Shown one piece after another: positions 1-7,249 of a stretch of DNA of 64,000 nucleotides (position 1 is the first letter of the stretch; the number at the start of each line of letters is the position of its first letter). The stretch is from Sphaerisporangium sp040683095 (GTDB lineage Bacteria; Actinomycetota; Actinomycetes; Streptosporangiales; Streptosporangiaceae): NCBI RefSeq assembly GCF_040683095.1, contig NZ_JBFBCI010000001.1, positions 475,358 through 539,357 on the forward strand, read 5' to 3'. Both the position numbers and the translations under genes were made by a program. The notes below the pieces were generated by a model. It was not told where the DNA came from. It did no database searches and saw nothing but the letters and a program-made list of their open reading frames with translations.

Positions 1-206
1 CGGTACATGAACTCGTCGCACGCCTCGCGCAACTCCTGCTTGGAGCCGAAGTGGTGGCGTACCAGCCCCGACGACACCCCGGCGGCCTTGGCGATCTCGC
101 GGATCGTCGCCCGCTCGAACCCGTGCTCGCCGAACTGCAGCAGCGCCGCGTCTCGGATGCGGGCACGGGCGGTGAGGTCCTCGGGGTCCGGTTGGGTCGT
201 CGCCAC
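1..206 (-). CDS. TetR-family transcriptional regulator, N-terminal part
   Basis: Partial gene: the window edge cuts off everything after residue 68. The visible part is a TetR DNA-binding domain, with a first helix (RARIRDAALLQFGEHGF) followed by the helix-turn-helix TIREIAKAAGVSSGLVRHHF and GSKQEL. The GTG start at 206 is chosen because GGAAGAGA lies just upstream on the minus strand. The ligand-binding domain is outside the window, so the target and inducer are unknown. It is transcribed away from the DUF1697 gene, and a partly palindromic site at 258-273 in the gap is a plausible autoregulatory operator. Confidence 0.85.
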   Translation of the reverse strand, partial: MATTQPDPEDLTARARIRDAALLQFGEHGFERATIREIAKAAGVSSGLVRHHFGSKQELREACDEFMY

Positions 207-257
207 TTGCTCTCTTCCTATCCGGGCGTGTAGCCCGCTACTCGCGCGGACAGGACG

Positions 258-273
258 CTATACGCGTGTGTAG
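258..273. promoter_or_regulatory. candidate TetR operator
   Basis: The 16-bp segment CTATACGCGTGTGTAG equals its own reverse complement at 12 of 16 positions. A related half-site (CGTGTAG) occurs about 30 bp closer to the TetR gene. On the minus strand it overlaps a -10-like TATAGC, so a bound dimer would block the regulator's own promoter. Inference from position and symmetry only. Confidence 0.35.
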
Positions 274-486
274 TGACTGTCCAGGCCGCGTCATGGATCC
301 ATACGCTTTCTTGACGCCGGTGGGGGTGTGCGCACGCCCGTCCGGCCGATCCCCGTTGTAGCCCATGGCGGTGTGGTCCATGTACGGGAACGACCACTGG
401 CGCCCGTCGAGGTCGCGGAGGCCGCACCGTCCGGACGGCGGCGAGCCGGGTCGGTGGCCCTGATCACGTCCGTGAGGGTGACATCT
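274..486. other. intergenic, no gene supported
   Basis: This is the rest of the 354-bp gap between the TetR start and the DUF1697 gene, minus the repeats listed separately. Open frames exist on both strands but none has a ribosome site, a recognisable domain or a convincing start. I see no transcription terminator. Confidence 0.5.
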
Positions 487-515
487 CCTGACGGGTATGG
501 CCCTGACGGGTATGG
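487..515 (+). repeat. two tandem 14-bp direct repeats
   Basis: CCTGACGGGTATGG occurs at 487-500 and again at 502-515, a 15-bp period. The pair lies 45-75 bp upstream of the DUF1697 start codon, where a regulator or sigma factor could bind. GGTGACATC also recurs just before it (about 477) and again at about 551. Confidence 0.6.
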
Positions 516-523
516 GCAGTAGC

Positions 524-555
524 GTCACCTGGTACTCGCCGATGGGACAGGTGAC
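524..555 (+). promoter_or_regulatory. inverted repeat covering the translation start region of the DUF1697 gene
   Basis: GTCACCTG (524-531) and CAGGTGAC (548-555) are perfect inverted repeats around a 16-nt loop, ending 5 nt before the ATG at 561. In RNA the right arm would pair away the only ribosome-binding-like bases. It could also be a protein operator. Which applies cannot be read from sequence. Confidence 0.45.
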
Positions 556-560
556 ATCCG

Positions 561-1088
561 ATGCGCTACGTCGCGCTGCTGCGCGGTATCAACATCAACC
601 CCCGTACAAGGGTCGCCATGGCCGACCTCCGCGCCCTGCTGGAAGGGCTGGGGTACACCGGGGTCCGCACGCATCTGCAGAGCGGAAACGCCCTGCTCAC
701 GGCCGACGGCAGGTCTCCGGAACAGGTCGCGGACGAGGTCGGGCGGCGGATCTCCGAGGTCCTGGGCATCTCCCCGGCGGTGATCGTCCGGACGGTGCCG
801 GAGCTGCGCGCGGTGGTCGAGGAGAACCCGCTGGAGGTCCGCGACCCGGTGAAGTTCGTGGTGGTCTTCCTGGCCGGGGCCCCCGACAGGGCCGTCCTCG
901 AAGGCATCGACCCGGCGGAGTACGCGCCGGAGGAGATGGCCGTCGGCAGGCGGGAGCTCTACATGTACTTTCCCGACGGCCTGCGCCGTCCCAAGCTGCC
1001 GCCTCTGGTGGAGAGGCGGTCGAGCGCCCCGGCGACGATGCGCAACTGGAACACCGTCACGCGGCTGCTGGAGCTGGCGGAGGCCTGA
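561..1088 (+). CDS. DUF1697 domain-containing protein
   Basis: A 175-residue soluble protein. The opening YVALLRGININ, the segment MADLRALLEGLGYTGVRTHL and QSGNALL are the family hallmarks (many actinobacterial members begin with a LLRGINVG-type motif). The length is normal for DUF1697 and no signal or membrane segment is present. The biochemical role of the family is not established, so none is proposed. It stands alone between a divergent TetR gene and a convergent small secreted protein. Its start region is covered by an inverted repeat (524-555), suggesting controlled translation or transcription. Confidence 0.85.
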   Translation: MRYVALLRGININPRTRVAMADLRALLEGLGYTGVRTHLQSGNALLTADGRSPEQVADEVGRRISEVLGISPAVIVRTVPELRAVVEENPLEVRDPVKFVVVFLAGAPDRAVLEGIDPAEYAPEEMAVGRRELYMYFPDGLRRPKLPPLVERRSSAPATMRNWNTVTRLLELAEA

Positions 1089-1118
1089 CGCGGCCGGAAC
1101 ACGGCCGCGCGGAGACGT

Positions 1119-1499
1119 CTAGCGGGACCTGTGGCGGCTGTGGTTCATTTTCTGGAACTGCCAGATGTTACAGACACGCTGCTTCTTCTTGCAGAAGGCG
1201 GCCTGGGAGGGCGCGCTGCCCTGGACGGCCGCGTTGGACTTGTGCTGGATGCCGCGCATGAAGGTCGGGCTGTTCACCTGCACGTACAACGAGTTGTACT
1301 TGCCGTTGCCGAACCTGGACTGCCCGTGGTCGCCCGAGCCGGTGCTCACGGAGACGGCGTGGCCCGCCGCGGACGCCCAGGCTTCGGCCGGCGACGACGC
1401 GACGGCCCCCACCAGCCCGATCAGGAGCACGGCGGTCGCGAGCCGCGTCGTGGACCAGGCCAGGGATACGAGCGGATCGTCCGCGCGGTGACGGGTCAT
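1119..1499 (-). CDS. small secreted protein of unknown function
   Basis: 126 residues from the ATG at 1499; a GTG at 1511 would add four residues. A basic start, a hydrophobic stretch (ATAVLLIGLVGAVASS) and AEAWASA form a Sec signal peptide, leaving a mature protein of about 85 residues. That part contains GNGKYNSLYVQVNSPTFMRG, two cysteines (AFCKK, RVCN) that could form one disulfide, and a basic tail (HSRHRSR). I recognise the GNGKYNS-type pattern as recurring in small exported actinobacterial proteins but know no function. It converges with the DUF1697 gene. Exported location is well supported; role unknown. Confidence 0.7.
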   Translation of the reverse strand: MTRHRADDPLVSLAWSTTRLATAVLLIGLVGAVASSPAEAWASAAGHAVSVSTGSGDHGQSRFGNGKYNSLYVQVNSPTFMRGIQHKSNAAVQGSAPSQAAFCKKKQRVCNIWQFQKMNHSRHRSR

Positions 1500-1944
1500 T
1501 TCGTCGCACACCTGCCTTCGGGTCGTCCGGTACCTGTCTTCAGGTCACCCAGTAGCCGCCTTATGTCCGTCTCGCCTCGGCGACACCGCGTCCATACCCG
1601 CTCACCATGTGCGCCTCTCGTTCCGAATGATCGACAGCCCGTATGCTTACCGGCTTTTTGTCGTACCGCCGACGAGGGGAGTAGCGGATGTCTGTTCCGA
1701 CATCGCCCTCCCATCCGAATCCACATAATTTGACCCGGATGGGTCATGTAGAGCGAAGAATGCGCAGGATGTGCAGTTAAGGGGATATTGCGGAATTCGC
1801 CCGGAAATCGTGGTGCCGGGTCGGGCGGACAGAATTTCGCGGGGTATCGCTGAGGTCAAAGTTGCGGCAAACTACTCCAGGTGTCAGGGGATTCACCGAT
1901 GGTGAGACCCGCGATCGGCTCGGCTCACGAGAGTAGGCACGCTC
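1500..1944. other. intergenic region upstream of geosmin synthase
   Basis: About 445 bp between two divergent genes. It is less GC-rich than its surroundings, especially 1690-1870. Short open frames occur on both strands but none has a ribosome site or recognisable sequence. It presumably carries the promoters of the secreted protein (minus) and of geosmin synthase (plus), but no clear -35/-10 pair stands out. Confidence 0.5.
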
Positions 1945-4488
1945 ATGCAGGCTTTCACGCTGCCGGACTTCTACCTGGCCTATCCCGCCAGGCTCAACCC
2001 GCATCTGGAGCGCTCCCGGGCGCACAGCGAGGCCTGGGCCGCGCGCATGGGCATGCTGGACGCGCCCAAGCCGTCCGGCGGGGTCGTCTGGGACGCCGAG
2101 GCGCTCGCCGCCATGGACTACGCCCTGATGTGCGCGTACACCCACCCCGACTGCGACGGCCCCACGCTCGACCTGATCACCGACTGGTACGTCTGGGTGT
2201 TCTTCTTCGACGACAACTTCCTGGAGCTGTTCAAGCACTCCCGCGACCTCGCCGGCGCCAAGGCCCACCTGGACCGGCTGGAGCTCTTCATGACCGCGGA
2301 CGGCGAGACGCCGCCGGAGCCCGAGAACGCCGCCGAGGCCGGGCTCAAAGACCTGTGGGAACGCACGGTGCCGGCGATGTCCGACGGGTGGCGCAGGCGG
2401 TTCATCGCCAGCACGCACAACCTCATGGTCGAGTCGATGTGGGAGCTCGACAACATCAACCGCGGCCGCATCGCGAACCCCATCGAGTACATCCAGATGC
2501 GGCGCAGGGTCGGCGGCGCGCCCTGGTCGGCCGGCCTCGTCGAGTACGCCGTCCACGCCGAGGTCCCGGACTCCCTGGCCGCCACCCGGCCGATGGAGGT
2601 CCTGGTCGACACCTTCTCCGATGCGGTCCACCTGCGCAACGACCTGTTCTCCTACCAGCGGGAGGTCCGCGAGGAAGGCGAGAACTCCAACGCCGTGCTG
2701 GTCTTCGAGCGGTTCTTCGACTGCTCCACGCAGGAGGCCGCCGAGATGGTCAACGACCTGCTGACGTCCCGCATGGAGCAGTTCGAGACCACGGCGCTCA
2801 TGGAGGTGCCGGCGCTGTTCGCCGAGCACGCCGTCCCGCCGCACGAACAGGCCGCGGTCGCCGCGTACGTCAAGGGTTTGCAGGACTGGCAGTCCGGCGG
2901 CCACGAGTGGCACGCCCGGTCCAGCCGGTACATGAACGAGGGCGCCGCCTCCCGGCACGGCGGGGTGCTCGGCGGCCCCACCGGGCTCGGCACCTCCGGC
3001 GCCGCGCTGACGCCCTCGTCGCTCGCGCCCGGGGCGCGGCGCAGGGCGCGGCAGCATTCCCACGTGCCGTTCACTCCGGTGGGGCACCTCCGCCTGCCCG
3101 ATGTCCCGATGCCCTACGCCCTGCGCACCAGCCCGCACATCGACGCCGCGCGCGACCACACGGTCGAGTGGGCACGGCGCATGGGCTTCCTCGACGCGAC
3201 GCCGGGCGTCGAGCTCGGGGGCATCTGGGACGAGCGGCGCTGCCGGGTCTACGACCTCGCTCATTGCGCCGCGATGATCCACCCGGACGCCACCCCCGAG
3301 CAGCTCGACCTGTCCGCCGACTGGCTGTCCTGGGGCACGTACGCCGACGATGTCTACCCGGTCGTGTTCGGCGCGTCCCGCGACCTCGCGGGGGCGAAGC
3401 TCTGCAACGACCGGCTCGCGGCCTTCATGCCGCTCGACGCCGGTGAGACGCCCGAGCCCGCGAACACCCTTGAGCGCGGGCTCGATGATCTCTGGCGGCG
3501 CACCGCCGGGTCGATGACGCCCGACGCCCGGCGTCACCTGCGCGACGCGGTCGAAGAGATGACCGCGAGCTGGCTGTGGGAGCTGATCAACCAGGCCGAC
3601 AACCGCGTTCCCGACCCGGTCGACTACGTCGAGATGCGCCGTAAGACCTTCGGCTCGGAGCTGACCAAGAGCCTGGCGCGCTTCGCGCACGCCGACGTCG
3701 TCCCGGCCGAGATCTACCGCAACCGGGTGATGCACGAGTTGGAGACCGCCGCCGAAGACTACGCCTGCTTCACCAACGACCTGTTCTCGTACCAGAAAGA
3801 GATCGAGTTCGAGGGCGAGCTGCACAACCTCGTCCTGGTCGTCGAGAACTTCTTGGGGGTCGACCGCCACCGGGCCCGTGACATCGTGGCCGACCTCATG
3901 GCGGCGCGCATCGAGCAGTTCGCGCACCTCGTCGAGACCGACCTGCCCGCCATGTGCGACGACCTCGGGCTGGAGGAGCCGGTCCGCCGCGCCCTCGTCG
4001 ACTACGCCGAGTCCCTGCAGAACTGGATGTCCGGCATCCTCGAATGGCACCGCAAGTGCGGCCGCTACACCGAGGCCGAGCTCCGGCGCCACCGAAGCTC
4101 CAGCGTCTCGCACGGCTTCTCGTTACTGCCCACCGGCCTCGGCACCTCGGCCGCACATGTCACGGGCATCCCAGGCGAAACCGCCGAGCAAGCCGCCGGA
4201 GCCGGCGCACCCCCCGTCACGGCCCCGATCGGAGTGGTCCCCTCGATCTCGACACTCCTCGCACTTCGCGACACGGCGGGGACCGCGGAGACCGGCGCGG
4301 CGACCGTTCCCCACGCGACCGCCGAAGCCGGCTCCGTCCCGGCCACTGGAAGCGGTTCCGTTCCGGTGGCCGAGCTCGGTGACGGCGCCGGGACCTCCGG
4401 GCCGCTTCCTCAGTGGACGGGGATGTCCGCGGACCTGTCCGCGCTGCTCCGAGAGCGACCGACCGAGACGGAGGCCGTCACAGGGTGA
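1945..4488 (+). CDS. geoA: two-domain germacradienol/geosmin synthase
   Basis: Class I terpene cyclase of 847 residues. In this family the N-terminal domain cyclises farnesyl diphosphate to germacradienol and the C-terminal domain converts that to geosmin. N-terminal domain: metal-binding DDNFLE at 89-94, NSE triad N232/S236/E240 (NDLFSYQRE), R328-Y329 pair. C-terminal domain: DDVYP at 468-472 (family form DDYYP), N611/S615/E619 (NDLFSYQKE), R707-Y708. Each domain ends in a TGLGTS segment. Both active sites look complete. An extra 120 or so Ala/Gly/Pro/Thr-rich residues after 725 make it longer than the roughly 725-residue norm. The start follows GAGAGTAGG. It stands alone; no other terpene genes are nearby. 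Confidence 0.95.
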   Translation: MQAFTLPDFYLAYPARLNPHLERSRAHSEAWAARMGMLDAPKPSGGVVWDAEALAAMDYALMCAYTHPDCDGPTLDLITDWYVWVFFFDDNFLELFKHSRDLAGAKAHLDRLELFMTADGETPPEPENAAEAGLKDLWERTVPAMSDGWRRRFIASTHNLMVESMWELDNINRGRIANPIEYIQMRRRVGGAPWSAGLVEYAVHAEVPDSLAATRPMEVLVDTFSDAVHLRNDLFSYQREVREEGENSNAVLVFERFFDCSTQEAAEMVNDLLTSRMEQFETTALMEVPALFAEHAVPPHEQAAVAAYVKGLQDWQSGGHEWHARSSRYMNEGAASRHGGVLGGPTGLGTSGAALTPSSLAPGARRRARQHSHVPFTPVGHLRLPDVPMPYALRTSPHIDAARDHTVEWARRMGFLDATPGVELGGIWDERRCRVYDLAHCAAMIHPDATPEQLDLSADWLSWGTYADDVYPVVFGASRDLAGAKLCNDRLAAFMPLDAGETPEPANTLERGLDDLWRRTAGSMTPDARRHLRDAVEEMTASWLWELINQADNRVPDPVDYVEMRRKTFGSELTKSLARFAHADVVPAEIYRNRVMHELETAAEDYACFTNDLFSYQKEIEFEGELHNLVLVVENFLGVDRHRARDIVADLMAARIEQFAHLVETDLPAMCDDLGLEEPVRRALVDYAESLQNWMSGILEWHRKCGRYTEAELRRHRSSSVSHGFSLLPTGLGTSAAHVTGIPGETAEQAAGAGAPPVTAPIGVVPSISTLLALRDTAGTAETGAATVPHATAEAGSVPATGSGSVPVAELGDGAGTSGPLPQWTGMSADLSALLRERPTETEAVTG

Positions 4489-4582
4489 GGACGGATGCGG
4501 AGACCGTCACGGCGTGAGGACGGATGCGGAGACCGTCACGGCGTGAGGACGGACGATGGAGGCCGTCACGGGGTGAGGACGA
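4470..4582. repeat. tandem 29-30 bp repeat joining two convergent gene ends
   Basis: Units begin with GTGAGGACG at 4485, 4514, 4543 and 4573 (periods 29, 29, 30), with a partial unit before the first. Each boundary carries TCACGGCGTGA or a near variant, an odd-length palindrome. The first unit contains the geosmin synthase stop codon and the last contains the stop codon of the oxidoreductase on the other strand. The array was probably made by duplication of the junction. It may act as a bidirectional terminator or binding site; I cannot tell which. Confidence 0.8.
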
Positions 4583-5498
4583 CCTTGCCGGTGGTGCGGC
4601 CGGAGGAGATGAGTTCGTGGGCCTTGGCCACCTCGGCGAACGGCAGGACGTGCTCGACGTGGACGGTCAGCCGTCCCGCCTCGGCGAGTGCGGTCAACCG
4701 GGCCAGGTCGGCGGCCGAGGGGCGTACGGAGACGACTTCGAACCCGATCCCACGTTCGGCGGCCTGCTCGGGCGTGATCCCGAGGTTGGCGCCGAACGCG
4801 CCGATGAGCAGGCCCCCGGGCTTGACGACGGCGGCCGAGCGCGCGCCGTACTCGCCGCCGACCAGGTCGAACGCCACGTCCACCGGCCCGGCCTCCGTGA
4901 CGAAGTCCTCCGTCGTGTAGTCGATGAGCGTGTCCGCGCCGAGCTCGCGCAGCAGGGCGTGCTTGGCGCGGCTGGCCGTCCCGACGACGTGCGCCCCCCG
5001 GGCCTTGGCGATCTGGACCGCGAGGTGGCCCACGCCGCCGGCGGCCCGGTGGATCAGCACCCGCTGCCCCTCGCCGAGCCGCGCGATGCCGACCAGCGCC
5101 TGCCACGCGGTCAGCCCGGCGAGCGGCAACCCCGCCGCCTGCTCGACCGTCAGCGCGGCGGGCCTGCGGACGATCTCGTTCGCGGACGCGAGCACGTACT
5201 CGGCGTAGACGTTCCCGGCGGCGGGGAAGGCGAGCAGGCCGAGCACCTCGTCGCCGGGTTCGAAGGCGGACACCCCGCTCCCGGCGTCCTCGACCACACC
5301 GGCGACGTCCCAGCCGAGGGTGAACGGCGGCTCGCCGAGCAGGGGGTAGAAGCCCGCGCGGACGCCGACGTCCACGGGGTTGACCCCGGCCGCCCCCACC
5401 TTGATCAGCACTTGCCCGGGCCCGGGCCGAGGGCGGTCGACCTCGGCGAATTCGAGCACCGACGTGTCGCCGAACGACGACTGGGTGATGGAACGCAT
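4566..5498 (-). CDS. NADP-dependent quinone-oxidoreductase-like MDR protein
   Basis: Zinc-independent medium-chain dehydrogenase/reductase of 310 residues. The GroES-like N-terminal half runs to about residue 120 (GQVLIKVGAAGVNPVD, GWDVAGVV, GDEVLG). The Rossmann half has AAGGVGHLAVQIAK for NADPH. The structural zinc cysteine cluster is absent, as in the quinone-reductase branch. The ATG at 5498 is preferred over one 12 nt upstream because GGAGGA sits 5 nt before it. It is divergent from an HxlR-family regulator, an arrangement in which the regulator commonly controls the reductase in response to reactive electrophiles. Substrate unknown. Confidence 0.88.
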   Translation of the reverse strand: MRSITQSSFGDTSVLEFAEVDRPRPGPGQVLIKVGAAGVNPVDVGVRAGFYPLLGEPPFTLGWDVAGVVEDAGSGVSAFEPGDEVLGLLAFPAAGNVYAEYVLASANEIVRRPAALTVEQAAGLPLAGLTAWQALVGIARLGEGQRVLIHRAAGGVGHLAVQIAKARGAHVVGTASRAKHALLRELGADTLIDYTTEDFVTEAGPVDVAFDLVGGEYGARSAAVVKPGGLLIGAFGANLGITPEQAAERGIGFEVVSVRPSAADLARLTALAEAGRLTVHVEHVLPFAEVAKAHELISSGRTTGKVVLTP

Positions 5499-5566
5499 CT
5501 GGTCCTCCATAGGTCGTGCTTACTGCCGCGACCATCGTGGGGGACGTAACTATCACTGGGAAAGTC

Positions 5567-5591
5567 GGCACCTTTGAGATATATAGGTACC
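5567..5591. promoter_or_regulatory. candidate HxlR operator
   Basis: Imperfect 25-bp inverted repeat with arms GGCACCT at the left and AGGTACC at the right, separated by an AT-rich centre, ending 2 bp before the HxlR gene's ATG. HxlR proteins bind as dimers to such sites between divergent genes. Assignment by position and symmetry. Confidence 0.4.
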
Positions 5592-5593
5592 TC

Positions 5594-6034
5594 ATGGATA
5601 CCATCGCCGACCGGCGTGAATCGTTCTCGGTCAACGCCTACCTGCGTGACTGCGCGTCCCGTACCGTCCTGGAGGCGATCGCCAACAAGTGGACGTGCCT
5701 GCTCGTGGACGCGCTGCGCCTCGGCCCCGTGCGGTTCGGCGTGCTGCGCCGCCGCCTCGACGGGATCACCCAGAAGAGCCTCACCCAGGCCCTGCGCAAC
5801 CTGGAGCGGGACGGCATGGTGATCCGCACGGTGTACCCGACGATCCCGCCCCGGGTGGAGTACGAGCTGAGCGAACTCGGGCAGAGCGTGGTGTCGCTGA
5901 TGGAGGGCATCAAGCGCTGGGCGGAGAACCACGTCCCGGAGATCGTCGCGGCCCGCGAGGACTTCGACCGCCGCGCCGCCGAACCTCCCACCCCCGTCAC
6001 CGGCCCCCCGAACCCTCCGCACGCGCGCACCTGA
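5594..6034 (+). CDS. HxlR-family winged-helix regulator
   Basis: 146 residues. The family core is clear: CASRTVLEAIANKWTCLLV, RFGVLRRRLDGITQKSLTQ, LRNLERDGMVIRTVYP, PPRVEYELSELGQS. This is a winged helix in which the recognition helix follows ITQKSLTQ. A cysteine near the N-terminus (residue 18) resembles the redox- or electrophile-sensing cysteine of HypR/YodB-like members. The ATG at 5594 is used because the alternative upstream start would put the operator-like repeat inside the gene. It probably controls the divergent MDR reductase. The Pro-rich tail (residues 128-146) looks disordered. Confidence 0.88.
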   Translation: MDTIADRRESFSVNAYLRDCASRTVLEAIANKWTCLLVDALRLGPVRFGVLRRRLDGITQKSLTQALRNLERDGMVIRTVYPTIPPRVEYELSELGQSVVSLMEGIKRWAENHVPEIVAAREDFDRRAAEPPTPVTGPPNPPHART

Positions 6035-6150
6035 GCGAGCGGAGCGGAACGAACCGGCTGCTGATCGACGAGGTGGAGACCCCCGCCCACCACCGCACCC
6101 AGGTGGCCATCGCGCCCTGACCAGGGCGCAGTACCGGGTCGCCTGGGCGG

Positions 6151-7050
6151 TCACCGGGTCCACAGGACCTCCTGGACGGCCTGGATCAGCGTCATCAGCT
6201 CGGGGGTGACGCGCTCGCGGGACCACACGAGGCCGTACGTGATGCGCAGGTCGCCCGCGTCGAAGGGGACGAACCGGATGTCGTCCCGGCGGACGGTCGA
6301 GGTGAGCAGGCGGGGGACGGGCAGCAGGCCGGCGCCCGCGGCCACGAGGTCGAGGGCGGCGGCGAAGTCGTCGATCTCGTCGGCCACGACGTTGATCTGG
6401 TGGGGACCGCGGAGCCGGGCGGCCAGCCGCTCCCACATGCCGCCGGGTGGCCGCCGGCGCGGCATCAGGATCTTGTGCCGGGCGAGTTGCTCGGGCTGCA
6501 GCGGCGCCCGGGCGGCGAGCGGGTCCCCGGCCGGGAGGGCGAGGTGGCCGACCGTCACGTGGAACCGCGTGCCCGTCGTCATCCGCAGCGGGAAGGGCGA
6601 GGCGAGGATGGCGGCCGGCAGCTCGCCCTGTTCCAGGAGCTCCGTCGCGGCCCGCCGTCCCATCGGGCTGAGGTCCACGCCGATGGGCGGGACGCGGTGG
6701 GCGAGCCGCCGGGCCGCGCGCGCGGCGAGGGATCCCACGAGCGGTGGATAAGCGAAGCGAATGGACGGCCGCTGGGGGACGGCGAGCCGCGCCGCCTCGG
6801 ACGTGAGCGCGGCGAGCGTGTCCAGCGCGGTCTCGGCGTACGGCAGGAGGGACTCGCCGGCCGGGGAGAGGCGGACCTCGCGGCTGGTGCGGGCGAAGAG
6901 GCGGACGCCGAGGACGCGTTCGAGACGGGCGATGGCCTGGCTGACCGCGGGTTGCGACATACGGAGCTCGGCCGCCGCCGGTGAGAAGCCGTTGTGACGG
7001 GCGACGCTCACGAAACAGCGCAGGTCGCGCGGGTGCGGGCCGTGATCCAT
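6151..7050 (-). CDS. LysR-family transcriptional regulator
   Basis: 299 residues, the normal LysR size. The N-terminal winged helix reads LRCFVSVARHNGFSPAAAELRMSQPAVSQAIARLE (two abutting helices), followed by LGVRLFARTSREVRLSPAG. The C-terminal effector domain continues to the end. The start is at ATG 7050 although no Shine-Dalgarno sequence precedes it. It is divergent from metE with a 183-bp gap. In enterobacteria the LysR protein MetR activates metE with homocysteine as co-inducer, so a similar role is possible here. Nothing in the protein itself proves the ligand. Confidence 0.9.
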   Translation of the reverse strand: MDHGPHPRDLRCFVSVARHNGFSPAAAELRMSQPAVSQAIARLERVLGVRLFARTSREVRLSPAGESLLPYAETALDTLAALTSEAARLAVPQRPSIRFAYPPLVGSLAARAARRLAHRVPPIGVDLSPMGRRAATELLEQGELPAAILASPFPLRMTTGTRFHVTVGHLALPAGDPLAARAPLQPEQLARHKILMPRRRPPGGMWERLAARLRGPHQINVVADEIDDFAAALDLVAAGAGLLPVPRLLTSTVRRDDIRFVPFDAGDLRITYGLVWSRERVTPELMTLIQAVQEVLWTR

Positions 7051-7095
7051 GCTCAAGTATGGGCACCTCGGCGCGGTGGGCGGCGCATCCATCCA

Positions 7096-7108
7096 TAAGG
7101 GGCACCAA
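7096..7108. promoter_or_regulatory. candidate LysR T-N11-A site
   Basis: T-AAGGGGCACCA-A fits the LysR box pattern. A second GGGCACC lies about 30 bp closer to the LysR start. It is located between lysR and metE. Weak evidence beyond position and pattern. Confidence 0.3.
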
Positions 7109-7135
7109 TAGATCGGGGCCGGGGGTCGCGTAGGC

Positions 7136-7249
7136 GGGCAGGGTGGGTCCGGCCCGTCCACTCGTGAAGGAGTCCACGTGCCCGCCGTCCGCGGGCAGGC
7201 CGGGTCCGACCGTCCGTCCGTGAAGGAGCCCGCATGCCCGCCGTACACA
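7136..7249 (+). repeat. 57-bp tandem duplication of the metE ribosome site and start
   Basis: The segment from about 7136 is repeated from about 7193 with several substitutions. Both copies contain GTGAAGGAG, then a start codon, then CCCGCCGT. The upstream copy has GTG at 7178, the downstream copy the true metE ATG at 7234. The two starts are 56 nt apart, hence out of frame. The upstream one would open a 44-codon frame that overlaps the beginning of metE and ends at 7312. Confidence 0.75.

Noticed and set aside
238..528. Minus-strand open frame of 96 codons before the DUF1697 gene
   Set aside because: No ribosome site, no recognisable domain, poor coding character and overlap with the operator-like sequences; treated as non-coding.
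1777..4113. 778-codon frame antisense to geosmin synthase
   Set aside because: A long antisense shadow produced by high-GC codon structure; the plus strand has complete catalytic motifs.
7051..7233. Cobalamin riboswitch before metE
   Set aside because: Looked for the B12-box and conserved core; none found in the 183-bp gap.
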